Source: Gemmatimonas phototrophica (lineage in GTDB: Bacteria > Gemmatimonadota > Gemmatimonadetes > Gemmatimonadales > Gemmatimonadaceae). From it: 29,605 bases of DNA. The stretch lies in contig CAMBRJ010000004.1 of NCBI GenBank assembly GCA_945870175.1, positions 1 through 29,605 of the forward strand, read 5' to 3'. Positions 1-7,509 of the stretch are shown here, piece by piece. Under the pieces are notes generated by a model that was not told the origin of the DNA, searched no databases, and worked only from the letters and a program-made list of their open reading frames with translations. Both the position numbers and the translations under genes were made by a program. Numbering within the stretch: position 1 is the first letter of the stretch; every line of letters starts with the position of its first letter.

Positions 1-602
1 GGCAGCCGCTGGCGCAGCGGACCAAACAGCCGCTGCGCACCGAGACCGACCACGAGCAACGCTGGGACCGTGCCGAGCCAGAACACGGCCATCGTGAGCA
101 CGCCGGCGCGGATACTGCCCGAGCCGCCTGCGGTCGCGACGAACACATAGAGCCATCCACAGGGCAGCATCGTGGTCAGCAGGCCCGTCAGCCAGGCGCG
201 CGTGGCCATCGGCTGCTCCCGTACGGCGTGCAGCACGCGGCCCATGGCGCGCTGCCATGACTCGGGCGCGCGCAGCGCCCCGAGTCGCACACCACGCTGG
301 GCGGCGATGGTGCTGATCGCCCAGCCGACCATGAGGGCGCCGGCGACCACTGCGGCTGCGTGCTGCACGCCGGCCATGGCACCCAATGACGACACCCCGG
401 CGCCGATGGCCCCGGCGATCGCGCCGAGCGTGAGATACGAGGTGAGACGTCCCACGTTGTACATCGCGTGGGCGCGGAGCGCTGCGGCGTCGGTCCCGCT
501 GCCGGATCCGGTGTAGAAGCACACGAAGCCGCCGCACATGCCGGCGCAGTGCACGCTCCCCACGAGGCTGGCGACCAGAATGCCCGACGCGGTACCGATC
601 AT
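1..602 (-). CDS. SafE/TauE-family membrane protein, C-terminus cut by window edge
   Basis: This is the last visible gene of the cbb3 oxidase operon. About 200 residues are present; the C-terminus lies beyond base 1. The N-terminus carries HCAGMCGG (about residues 18-25), and a later segment has LPCGWLYVF. These paired Cys motifs inside hydrophobic helices are typical of the SafE branch of the sulfite exporter TauE/SafE family, often found next to cco genes and sometimes called CcoS-adjacent or heavy-metal transport proteins. Four or more hydrophobic segments are visible. The ATG at 602 lies two bases after the ccoH stop codon, so the gene is co-transcribed with it. A role in copper handling for oxidase assembly is inferred from context and from the Cys motifs; transport of sulfite is unlikely. 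No ccoI or ccoS is visible; they may lie past the edge. Confidence 0.85.
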   Translation of the reverse strand, partial: MIGTASGILVASLVGSVHCAGMCGGFVCFYTGSGSGTDAAALRAHAMYNVGRLTSYLTLGAIAGAIGAGVSSLGAMAGVQHAAAVVAGALMVGWAISTIAAQRGVRLGALRAPESWQRAMGRVLHAVREQPMATRAWLTGLLTTMLPCGWLYVFVATAGGSGSIRAGVLTMAVFWLGTVPALLVVGLGAQRLFGPLRQRL

Positions 603-604
603 GC

Positions 605-1111
605 CTAGCGTCCGGCCCCGGTTGCCCGCGATGCGGCCCGCACGGCGGTGATGCGCGTGCTCGACGTGAAGTGCGACGTATCCCGCGTCGCGTTCACCCG
701 GACTTCCCAGATGCCGGGCGCGTTGATGGGCACGGTGGCCGTGTACACGCCGGCGCCTTCGTCGGTGAGCGTGGCGGTGGTCAGATCGTTCGCGCGCGCG
801 TTGAAGAGCACGGTGGCTTCCACGTGCGCGCCGAGCAGTGGCAGCGCCTTCTCATCGCGCAGCACCACGCGCACGCGCGTGGGCTGGCCGGCCACGATCG
901 AGTCCGCGAACGCCTGCACCCCCCACCCGAGATCGAGATTGCGGTGCGTCTGCGCCATCGTGGAGTCGTAGAACACCGCCTTCTTGTAGTAGTCCGGCTC
1001 GACCGAGAAGGCGGGATCGTTGTTCGCAATCCGCATCATCACGAGATTCGCGGCCACGGTCGCGCCGAGAATCACCGTAATACCGATAGGCCAGCCCATG
1101 CCCGCTTTCAT
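605..1111 (-). CDS. ccoH: CcoH/FixH, cbb3 oxidase assembly protein
   Basis: A 168-residue FixH-family protein. One N-terminal membrane helix (about residues 7-26, GWPIGITVILGATVAANLV) is followed by PDYYKKA, the conserved FixH motif just after the helix, and then by a periplasmic beta-rich domain ending in a GIWEVRV strand. CcoH interacts with the cbb3 subunits during assembly and stays loosely bound to the enzyme in other bacteria (established for the family). Its ATG overlaps the ccoG stop as ATGA, so translation is coupled. Length and position directly after ccoG are typical. I see nothing unusual in it. Confidence 0.92.
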   Translation of the reverse strand: MKAGMGWPIGITVILGATVAANLVMMRIANNDPAFSVEPDYYKKAVFYDSTMAQTHRNLDLGWGVQAFADSIVAGQPTRVRVVLRDEKALPLLGAHVEATVLFNARANDLTTATLTDEGAGVYTATVPINAPGIWEVRVNATRDTSHFTSSTRITAVRAASRATGAGR

Positions 1112-2559
1112 CGAAATTTGCCGGTTGGAGCGTTGCCGACCGGGCCGAGCAGCCGGTAGCTGACCGACTCCTGATAACGACGACCGTCGGTGACGCTGAT
1201 CGTGATCATGCGCTCCCCATTCGCGAACCCGCGACGCGGGAGGAGCACGAAGAGGCTGGTGCTACGGGTCGCACCGGCATCGACGGTGAGCGGATTTTCC
1301 GGTGCCACGATGGTGATCTCGTCGGGGCGCAGTCCCGCCTGGGTGAGGCCGTCGAGCGTGATCGTGTACGGCATCGTCTCACTGCGGCGATTGGTGATCT
1401 TGATGCGAATCTGATTCGACACGCGTCCGTCGGCTTCTTCCGTGAACGGGCCGTCGAGTCCGCCGCGCAGCACGGTCAGGTCGGCCGATTCCTTGAGGAA
1501 GAGCGCGGTGATGAGCCCGCCGATCAGAACGGTGAGCACGACGGGATAGAGAATCGTGCGCATGCGCAGCAGGTGCCGCGGCTTGCCGGCGATCGCATCC
1601 TGTGACGAGTAGCGAATGAGCCCCGTGGGCTTGCCGACTTTCGTCATGATGTCGTCGCAGGCGTCGATGCACTGCGTGCAGTGCACGCACTCCATCTGCA
1701 GCCCGTTGCGGATGTCGATGCCGGTGGGGCAGGTCTGCACGCAGGCGCCGCAGTCGATGCAATCGCCGGCCTTCGGGTCACGCGTCTTGCCGGCGTGCTC
1801 GCGCGGTTCGCCACGCACGTAGTCGTACGCCACGATCACCGACTGGCGATCGATCAGCGCGGCCTGCCAGCGACCGTAGGGGCAGACGATGAGACAGGTC
1901 TGTTCGCGGAAGTAGGTGAAGTTGAACCACACCAGTCCGGTGAACAGCACCACGAAGAAGAACGCGGTCGGATGCTCCGACGGCGGGTTGGCCATCCAGC
2001 CGTACAGCTGCTCGGTGCCCACGAAGAACGCCAGCAGCGTGTGCGACACGAACAGCGCCATCGCGAAGAACGTGAGGTACTTCGCGATGCGTCGCGGCGT
2101 GAACCACGAGCCCTGCTTGTCGAGATTCCGCGACCCCGTGTAGCCGCCGTCGAACCAGCGCCCGATCGGACGGAACAGGAATTCGAGATACACGGTTTGC
2201 GGACAGGCCCAGCCACACCACGCGCGCCCGAAGAGCGCGGTGATGAGGAAGATGCCGATCACGCCGCTGCCCATCACGAGCATGAACAGCAGCGTATCGG
2301 TAGGCAGGAACGTGTAGCCCATCAGGGTGAACTGACGGTGCGGCAGGTCCATGAGAAACACGGGCTTGCCGAACACGCGCAGATGGGGCGCCGCGAAGAA
2401 CGCCGCCATCAGCAGATACGCCACGACTTGCCGCTTCTTCCACCACGCGCCATGCGACGGCTTGGGACGGATCCAGCGGCGGGTGCCGTCTTCGTTGAGT
2501 GTGGGGAGGACGCGCCCCGAAGGGGGCCTCCCCATACCCGATGGTGCAGCTGAGCTCAC
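1108..2559 (-). CDS. ccoG: CcoG/RdxA/FixG, membrane ferredoxin-type cbb3 assembly factor
   Basis: A 483-residue polyferredoxin that in other bacteria reduces copper or otherwise helps cbb3 oxidase assembly. Several membrane helices occupy the first 240 residues, with paired cysteines in RAWCGWACPQ (C115, C119) and CLIVCPYGR (C222, C226). Two 4Fe-4S motifs follow: C267, C270, C273, C277 and C291, C294, C297, C301. A further helix near residue 340 leads into an Ig-like FixG C-terminal domain. The frame is open upstream to 2802, but that part lies inside ccoP and reads as low-complexity Arg/His-rich sequence. I therefore start at GTG 2559, which overlaps the ccoP stop as GTGA with AAGGAA about 13 bases upstream. 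ATG 2535 is the alternative. The chosen length matches the family. Confidence 0.93.
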   Translation of the reverse strand: MSSAAPSGMGRPPSGRVLPTLNEDGTRRWIRPKPSHGAWWKKRQVVAYLLMAAFFAAPHLRVFGKPVFLMDLPHRQFTLMGYTFLPTDTLLFMLVMGSGVIGIFLITALFGRAWCGWACPQTVYLEFLFRPIGRWFDGGYTGSRNLDKQGSWFTPRRIAKYLTFFAMALFVSHTLLAFFVGTEQLYGWMANPPSEHPTAFFFVVLFTGLVWFNFTYFREQTCLIVCPYGRWQAALIDRQSVIVAYDYVRGEPREHAGKTRDPKAGDCIDCGACVQTCPTGIDIRNGLQMECVHCTQCIDACDDIMTKVGKPTGLIRYSSQDAIAGKPRHLLRMRTILYPVVLTVLIGGLITALFLKESADLTVLRGGLDGPFTEEADGRVSNQIRIKITNRRSETMPYTITLDGLTQAGLRPDEITIVAPENPLTVDAGATRSTSLFVLLPRRGFANGERMITISVTDGRRYQESVSYRLLGPVGNAPTGKFR

Positions 2560-3155
2560 GGGGTAACCGGTGTTCCTTGTGGTGCCTTCGGGTTCGCAGG
2601 ATTCGATCCCTGCAACGATGCCACGTAGGCCACGACTTGTTCGACCTGTTCCGGCTTGAGCATCGTGCCCCAGGCCGGCATGCCCTTCTCGAGCACGCCG
2701 TTCATGAGGGTCTTGTAGATGTCGGTGATCTGTCCGCCGTGAATCCACGCGTTGTCGGTGAGATTCGGGCCGATCAGACCGCCGCCATCCATGCGGTGGC
2801 ACGAGGCGCAGTACTTCGTGAACGTCTCCTCGCCTTCATGCACGGCGTCCTTGTCCTTCACCATCGCCAGCAGCTTATCGGCGGACACCTCGCCGGTCGG
2901 CGCGGGATGCGCCGCGGCGAAGGCCTTCAGTTCGTCTTCGTAGTCCGCAATGCGTCCCTTGCCGTTGCCGACGGGGCCGACATTGAAGAGGTAGATCACG
3001 GCGAAGATGATCGTGCCGGCGAACGTCAGCAGCCACCAGCGCGGCATCGGGTTGTCGTATTCCTGGATGCCGTCATACGAGTGCTCGATGAGCCGTTCGT
3101 TCGTGGACTCGAAGTTCTTGTTGTCCCGCTTGTCCTGCTTGTCCTGGCTGGACAT
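2556..3155 (-). CDS. ccoP: CcoP, single-heme cytochrome c subunit of cbb3 oxidase
   Basis: A 199-residue membrane-anchored cytochrome c that passes electrons to the CcoO heme. The N-terminal cytoplasmic part has the CcoP signature EYDNPMPRWW, followed by one helix (about residues 43-60, ending IYLFNVG) and a periplasmic cytochrome domain. Only one heme site is present, CASCH (C116, C119, H120), with a likely Met ligand in EKGMPAWG. Proteobacterial CcoP has two hemes and is about 290-310 residues long, so this is the short monoheme form. It is not a truncation, because the domain is complete and the ccoG start overlaps its stop. It lies two bases downstream of ccoQ. Confidence 0.93.
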   Translation of the reverse strand: MSSQDKQDKRDNKNFESTNERLIEHSYDGIQEYDNPMPRWWLLTFAGTIIFAVIYLFNVGPVGNGKGRIADYEDELKAFAAAHPAPTGEVSADKLLAMVKDKDAVHEGEETFTKYCASCHRMDGGGLIGPNLTDNAWIHGGQITDIYKTLMNGVLEKGMPAWGTMLKPEQVEQVVAYVASLQGSNPANPKAPQGTPVTP

Positions 3156-3157
3156 GG

Positions 3158-3352
3158 TCAGCGCTCCTGAGAGCGAGGCGTGATCACGTGATCATCCTCG
3201 AGTGGCAGCAGCGACGCCTCGTGCAGCTCGCGGCTCCGTGACGGAAGAAACGTGCGGATCGTGATGGCGACGAACACGCCGAGGAAGAGCACCAGCGCGA
3301 TCTCGGCGTAGTTCGAGAGATCGGCGTAGCTCATGATGTCGGAGAGCTTCAC
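3158..3352 (-). CDS. ccoQ: CcoQ/FixQ, small cbb3 oxidase subunit
   Basis: A 64-residue protein with a single membrane helix (about residues 17-36, IALVLFLGVFVAITIRTF), followed by a charged cytoplasmic tail. Size, topology and position between ccoNO and ccoP identify it as CcoQ, which stabilises the binding of CcoP to the complex in proteobacteria. Sequence conservation in this family is weak, so the call depends mainly on context. The ATG overlaps the ccoNO stop codon as ATGA, and the stop is two bases before the ccoP ATG. Confidence 0.85.
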   Translation of the reverse strand: MKLSDIMSYADLSNYAEIALVLFLGVFVAITIRTFLPSRSRELHEASLLPLEDDHVITPRSQER

Positions 3353-5577
3353 AGGGCCCCCTTCGACGCAGTCTTCTGCACCTTGATGTCACGACCGAGG
3401 CGCTGCATGTAGGCGACCATCGCCACGATCTGCTTGTCCTCGAGTCCACGCGGACCACCCTGCTCCACGATCGCCGCGGCAATCGTCTTCGCCTGTTCGC
3501 GGGCCATGGCGGGTGCCTTGTTCAACGCGTCGCCGTACGGCACGCCGACCATCGCCATCGCGTCGACACGCGACTGGATCTGCTCGAAGTCGATCGACTT
3601 GGTCAGGAAGTGCGCGTAGGCCGGCATGATCGACTTGGCCGTGACGGCGCGCGGATTCTCGAAGTGGCGCACATGCCAGAGGTCGGGAAACTTGCCGCCC
3701 TCACGGGCCAAATCGGGTCCGATGCGACGCGAGCCCCAGAGGAACGGATGCTCGTACACCGACTCACCCGGCTTCGAGTACTCACCGAAGCGCTCGGTCT
3801 CGTAGCGGAACGGACGTACCATCTGCGAGTGGCAGTTGAAGCAGCCCTCGGCGATGTATAAGTCGCGACCGGCCAGCTCGAGCGGCGTGTACGGCTTGAC
3901 CGACGCGATCGTCGGTACGTTCGACTTGATCAGGAACGTGGGGAGAATCTCGAACAGCGACGCGACCACGACTGCGAGGATCGTGAGCGCGGTGAAAAGC
4001 ATCGGCGCGCGTTCCCACGCGCGGTGCCACTGCACCTGATTGAAGCGCGCCCAGAGTCCGCTGGCCGGCACCGCCGGGTGGTCGTCCACGTACTTCGGCG
4101 ACAGCGGCGCCGCTTCGATGATGGGCACCTCGTAGCGCGCCGGGCGACGCATCCACGTCATCATGATGTTCCACGCGAAGATGAACATGCCGACGATGAA
4201 GAACGAACCGCCGACCACGCGCATCCAGTACATCGGCATCAGCTTGAGTACCGTCTCCACGAAGTCGGGATAGGCCAGGCGTCCCGTCGCGTCGAAGGCG
4301 CGCCACATGAGGCCCTGGGTCACGCCGGCGCTGTAGATCGCGACGACGTACAGCACGATGCCCACGGAGCCGATCCAGAAATGCAGCTCCATCGCCTTCT
4401 TGCTGTAGATCTCCGTCTGGAAAAGACGCGGCAGCAGCCAGTACACCATGCCGAACGTCATGAAGCCGTTCCAGCCGAGGGCGCCCGTGTGCACGTGGGC
4501 GATGATCCAGTCGGTGTAATGGGCCAGCGCGTTGACGCTCTTGATCGAAAGCATCGGGCCCTCGAACGTGGACATGCCGTACGCGGTAATGCCAACGACG
4601 AAGAACTTGAGAATCGGATCCGACGCGACCTTGTGCCAGGCACCGCGCAACGTGAGCAGACCATTGATCATGCCACCCCACGAGGGAGCCCAGAGCATGA
4701 CGGAGAAGAGCATGCCGACGGTGCTCGCCCACTCGGGGAGCGCCGTGTAGTGCAGGTGGTGCGGACCGGCCCAGATGTACATGAACACGAGCGACCAGAA
4801 GTGCAGGATGGACAGCTTGTAGCTGAACACCGGCCCTTCGGCGGCCTTGGGCATGAAGTAGTACATCAGGCCGAGGAACGGCGTGGTCAGGAAGAAGGCC
4901 ACGGCGTTGTGCCCGTACCACCACTGCATGAACGCGTCCTGGACGCCGGCGTAGATGCTGTAGCTCTTGAACAGCCCGGCCGGCATGGACAGGTTGTTGA
5001 AGATGTGCAGAATCGCGACCGTCACGATCGACGCGATGTAGAACCACAGCGCGACGTAGATGTGTCGCTCGCGCCGCCGGATGAGTGTACCGAAGAAGTT
5101 CACGGCGAACGCGACCCAGACGACCGCGATGGCGATGTCGATCGGCCACTCGAGTTCGGCGTATTCCTTGGCTTGGGTGAAGCCGAGCGGGAGGGTGAGG
5201 GCCGCGCTCACGATGATGGCCTGCCATCCCCAGAAATGGAAATTGCTCAGCCCATCGGAGAACATGCGCGCTTTCAACAGGCGCTGCGTGGAGTAATAGC
5301 AGCCGGTGAAGAACGCGTTGCCGGCGAAGGCAAAGATTACGGCATTGGTGTGCAACGGGCGCAGGCGCCCGAACGACAGCCACTCAAGGTTGGTATTGAA
5401 GATCGGGTTGGCGAGCTGCAACGCGATGATCAATCCGACGAGCATGCCCACGACGCCCCAGATGAGCGTGGCGAACAGAAATTTTCGGACGATGGCGTCA
5501 TCGTACGAGAACCGGTCGAGCGTCGCGGCCGACGCGCGCGGCGGGGCCGCGGCGGCCGCGCTAAGTGCGGGGGTCAT
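3349..5577 (-). CDS. ccoNO: CcoNO fusion: catalytic and monoheme cytochrome c subunits of cbb3 oxidase
   Basis: A 742-residue fusion of two normally separate subunits. Residues 1 to about 480 are CcoN, the heme-copper oxygen-reducing subunit. They contain H76 (low-spin heme b), H223 in WWYGHNAV and H273-H274 in WAGPHHLHY (Cu-B), H361 and H363 in HVHTGALGWN (hemes b3 and b), and Y267, which corresponds by spacing to the cross-linked active-site Tyr of Pseudomonas stutzeri CcoN. After a linker (about 485-520) comes CcoO: one helix (about 526-547), heme site CNCH preceded by GCF (C579, C582, H583) and a likely Met651 ligand in SIMPAYAHF. The junction is in frame with no stop. It is the first gene of the operon, with CGAGG about 8 bases before the ATG. 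Confidence 0.95.
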   Translation of the reverse strand: MTPALSAAAAAPPRASAATLDRFSYDDAIVRKFLFATLIWGVVGMLVGLIIALQLANPIFNTNLEWLSFGRLRPLHTNAVIFAFAGNAFFTGCYYSTQRLLKARMFSDGLSNFHFWGWQAIIVSAALTLPLGFTQAKEYAELEWPIDIAIAVVWVAFAVNFFGTLIRRRERHIYVALWFYIASIVTVAILHIFNNLSMPAGLFKSYSIYAGVQDAFMQWWYGHNAVAFFLTTPFLGLMYYFMPKAAEGPVFSYKLSILHFWSLVFMYIWAGPHHLHYTALPEWASTVGMLFSVMLWAPSWGGMINGLLTLRGAWHKVASDPILKFFVVGITAYGMSTFEGPMLSIKSVNALAHYTDWIIAHVHTGALGWNGFMTFGMVYWLLPRLFQTEIYSKKAMELHFWIGSVGIVLYVVAIYSAGVTQGLMWRAFDATGRLAYPDFVETVLKLMPMYWMRVVGGSFFIVGMFIFAWNIMMTWMRRPARYEVPIIEAAPLSPKYVDDHPAVPASGLWARFNQVQWHRAWERAPMLFTALTILAVVVASLFEILPTFLIKSNVPTIASVKPYTPLELAGRDLYIAEGCFNCHSQMVRPFRYETERFGEYSKPGESVYEHPFLWGSRRIGPDLAREGGKFPDLWHVRHFENPRAVTAKSIMPAYAHFLTKSIDFEQIQSRVDAMAMVGVPYGDALNKAPAMAREQAKTIAAAIVEQGGPRGLEDKQIVAMVAYMQRLGRDIKVQKTASKGAL

Positions 5578-5759
5578 CGAATGCCTCGGGCGATACGTGG
5601 AAATGGGGTCATGGGAGGAGAGTGTAGGCTGCCGCTTTGCCCGAGCCCGTCAGGTAGCCCACGCGATCGCGTCGGGGAAACCCCGATGCTTGCCGCTGCG
5701 ATACGAAGAGCCGCGGTGGGGCGCCTTCGCGGCGGTCAAATTCGCTATACTTCTTTGTT
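5578..5759. promoter_or_regulatory. Divergent promoter region between the cbb3 operon and the DUF411 gene
   Basis: A 182-bp gap between head-to-head genes. On the minus strand TACACT (5626 to 5621) is a good -10 candidate for ccoNO, leaving a leader of roughly 35-40 bases with CGAGG before the ATG; no convincing -35 is seen. On the plus strand TATACT lies at 5746-5751. Between them is a short hairpin, TCGGGG-AAA-CCCCGA (5672-5686), extendable by a G-T pair to 5669-5689. It could insulate the two promoters or be an operator. I looked for an FNR/ANR box of the TTGAT-N4-ATCAA type and did not find one, so oxygen control by FNR is not supported here. Confidence 0.4.
5746..5751 (+). promoter_or_regulatory. 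Putative -10 box (TATACT) of a leaderless DUF411 transcript
   Basis: TATACT matches the bacterial -10 consensus at five of six positions and stands out in GC-rich surroundings. Only eight bases separate it from the ATG at 5760. A transcription start at the usual 6-8 bases past the -10 would fall at or within two bases of the ATG, leaving no room for a ribosome binding site. No purine-rich Shine-Dalgarno sequence is present. No clear -35 box is seen. Confidence 0.5.
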
Positions 5760-6296
5760 ATGAGCCAACACTCGGACTCTCCTCTACCGCCCACGCGGCG
5801 TGCCTTTTTCCTTGCCGCCGCCCAACTGGGGCTGGCGTCGCTCGCGACCGCGACCGCGACTGTGGTCGCAGCGACGGCGCTCGGTGCCCAGCCGGCCCCG
5901 ACGCGGGCCGCCGCCGGCGCCGCGCTGCCGCCGATGACCGTGTATAAAGATCCGAACTGTGGCTGCTGCACCGAGTGGGTGAGCCACGTGCGGAAGGCCG
6001 GGTTCGTGGTCACCGTCCGAGACACGGCCGACATGTCGAGCGTGAAGGCGTCGTTCGGTGTGCCGTCGGCCCTCGAGTCCTGCCACACGGCGCGGGTCGG
6101 TGTGTACGCGATCGAAGGGCACGTGCCGGCCGATCTGATCCAGAAGCTGCTCCGTGAGCAGCCGGTGGCGCGTGGGTTGGCCGTTCCCGGTATGCCACAG
6201 GGGTCGCCGGGCATGGAGCAAGGAGCGCCCAAGGACGCCTTCGAGGTGCTCCTGTTCGACAAGGCCGGCAAGACCCGGGTGTTCGCGTCGCGTTGA
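5760..6296 (+). CDS. Exported DUF411 (CopG-like) putative copper-binding protein
   Basis: A 178-residue exported protein. Residues 12-18 (TRRAFFL) followed by a long hydrophobic Ala-rich stretch form a Tat-type signal, with cleavage probably after LGAQ (about residue 44). The mature part is a DUF411 domain: DPNCGCCTEW (C67, C69, C70), ESCHTA (C108, H109) and EGHVPADLI (H121). The family includes periplasmic CopG of copper resistance loci; from memory, its structure shows a Cys-bridged copper cluster. The gene is divergent from the cbb3 operon, so a role in periplasmic copper storage or delivery for the Cu-B site is a reasonable inference. The C-terminus (about 145-160) has a Met/Gly/Pro-rich insert, PGMPQGSPGMEQ, that might also bind copper. 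The GNAT gene overlaps its stop. Confidence 0.88.
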   Translation: MSQHSDSPLPPTRRAFFLAAAQLGLASLATATATVVAATALGAQPAPTRAAAGAALPPMTVYKDPNCGCCTEWVSHVRKAGFVVTVRDTADMSSVKASFGVPSALESCHTARVGVYAIEGHVPADLIQKLLREQPVARGLAVPGMPQGSPGMEQGAPKDAFEVLLFDKAGKTRVFASR

Positions 6297-6823
6297 TGGA
6301 AACCGATACGGACACCGCGGCGGTGGAGAGTGCGGCGTGGCCCCTGCGGGTGCGTCATGCGCACGACGATGATGTGGCCGACATCGTGGCCCTGAACAAC
6401 ATGTTCGCCCCGGACGGACTCACGCTGCATCGCAGTGAAGCCTTCGTCGTGAGTCACCTGCAGGATTATCAGGTGGTGCGCGGCGCCGACGGCACGCTGA
6501 TGGGTCAGGTCGCACTCGACGAGTATTCGCCGTCGCTCGTGGAGCTGGTGTCGCTCGCGGTGGCCACCGAGGCGCAGGGAAACGGCCTCGGGCAGCGGCT
6601 GATCATGGCGGCGGAAAAGCTGGCGCGGGAACGTGGCTACCCCGAGCTGTTCGCCATTTCACTGGCCGAGCCGCTCTTTCTCCGCATGGGATTTCACGAA
6701 TCCACGATTCTGCGCTATCCCGAGAAGATTGCGCGTTACCGGGCGATTTCGCGCTCCGAGCTCTCCATTGGCCGGAAGTTCTGCTTCGCAAAGAAGCTGA
6801 CATCCGTTCCCGCGGCGGGCTGA
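6296..6823 (+). CDS. GNAT-family N-acetyltransferase
   Basis: A 175-residue protein with one GNAT fold. The acetyl-CoA pyrophosphate loop is EAQGNGLGQRLI (the Q-x-x-G-x-G/A motif), preceded by the beta-4 strand VELVSLAVA and followed by YPELFAISLAEPLFLRMGF. The arrangement and the RMGF segment resemble the acetyltransferase domain of N-acetylglutamate synthases (ArgA-like), but substrate cannot be assigned from this. I start at ATG 6296, which shares one base with the DUF411 stop (TGATG). A TTG three bases upstream is possible but adds only one residue. The last 88 bases overlap the olsA-like gene on the other strand. Its connection with DUF411 is by co-transcription only. Confidence 0.82.
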   Translation: METDTDTAAVESAAWPLRVRHAHDDDVADIVALNNMFAPDGLTLHRSEAFVVSHLQDYQVVRGADGTLMGQVALDEYSPSLVELVSLAVATEAQGNGLGQRLIMAAEKLARERGYPELFAISLAEPLFLRMGFHESTILRYPEKIARYRAISRSELSIGRKFCFAKKLTSVPAAG

Positions 6824-7509
6824 CGGGGCGGTCGTTGGCGAGCGGTGACAATGACGGCGCGCGCGGCCGCGCTCTGCACTTTTCGGGTCGGTCCGGCAGC
6901 CAAGGGCGTGAGCACGCGGATCTCAAAGGTGGCCTGTCGCAGGGCCGCGACCCGCGGCAGGTGCGCGAACAGCGCTTCATCGCCAACCCAACAGAGCGCT
7001 TCGCCCTGACCGTTCGCGGCAGCCGTCGAGAGCGCGATCGGTACGACGGGGACCCCGGCGATCACTGCCGCCTCGAGCAGCGAGGAGCGGAACGGCAGGG
7101 TCTGGCGACCGTTGGTCGTGGTGCCTTCCGGGAAAAGCACCACGTGCGTACCGCGTCGGAGCGTCTCGCTGAGGACGGCCACGGCGCGTGGGAGGTCGCG
7201 TTTCCGGCGCCGGTCGATCCACACCACATCGAGCGCGGCGCCGAGCGCGCCCACCAGCGGCCAGTCCCGCACGTCGTCCTTCGCCACGAACGTGCAGTCG
7301 TAGAACGCCGTGAGAGCGACAATGTCGATCCACGACAGATGGTTCGCGACGAGCAAGGCCGGACCCGCCGCCAGCTGGCCTTCGGCGCGCACTTCGATGG
7401 CCAGCAGGCGCAGCACACCGCGGCACAGCCATCGGACGCCGCGACGCACCAGCTGGCGGCCAACGGGACTGAGCGCAGGCGTGGCGATCGGTCGTATCAT
7501 GGGGTGCAT
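6736..7509 (-). CDS. olsA: Lysophospholipid/lyso-ornithine lipid acyltransferase (PlsC family)
   Basis: A 257-residue PlsC/LPLAT acyltransferase. It has the catalytic NHxxxxD motif NHLSWID (residues 56-62), the FPEGT motif (126-130) and an N-terminal amphipathic or membrane-binding segment (about 18-37). Its ATG shares a base with the stop of the upstream olsB-like gene (TGATG), making a two-gene operon. That pairing supports the OlsA role: O-acylation of lyso-ornithine lipid to ornithine lipid, using acyl-ACP, at the inner membrane. Taken alone it could equally be a lysophosphatidate acyltransferase. The frame runs open upstream to 7932, but that part is antisense-like Arg-rich sequence inside olsB. 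ATG 7500 is an alternative start. The 3' end overlaps the convergent GNAT gene by 88 bases. Confidence 0.82.
   Translation of the reverse strand: MHPMIRPIATPALSPVGRQLVRRGVRWLCRGVLRLLAIEVRAEGQLAAGPALLVANHLSWIDIVALTAFYDCTFVAKDDVRDWPLVGALGAALDVVWIDRRRKRDLPRAVAVLSETLRRGTHVVLFPEGTTTNGRQTLPFRSSLLEAAVIAGVPVVPIALSTAAANGQGEALCWVGDEALFAHLPRVAALRQATFEIRVLTPLAAGPTRKVQSAAARAVIVTARQRPPRQPAAGTDVSFFAKQNFRPMESSEREIAR

Noticed and set aside
2560..2802. N-terminal extension of CcoG
   Set aside because: It overlaps ccoP in another frame and is low-complexity; GTG 2559 restores the family length.
5578..5759. FNR/ANR box controlling the cbb3 operon
   Set aside because: No TTGAT-N4-ATCAA-like palindrome found; GGTCAAA near 5735 is only a chance half-site.
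4024..5763. A 579-codon plus-strand frame opposite ccoNO
   Set aside because: It is rich in Arg, His, Glu and Asp in the way of a frame shadow, and it covers the invariant ccoN residues on the other strand.
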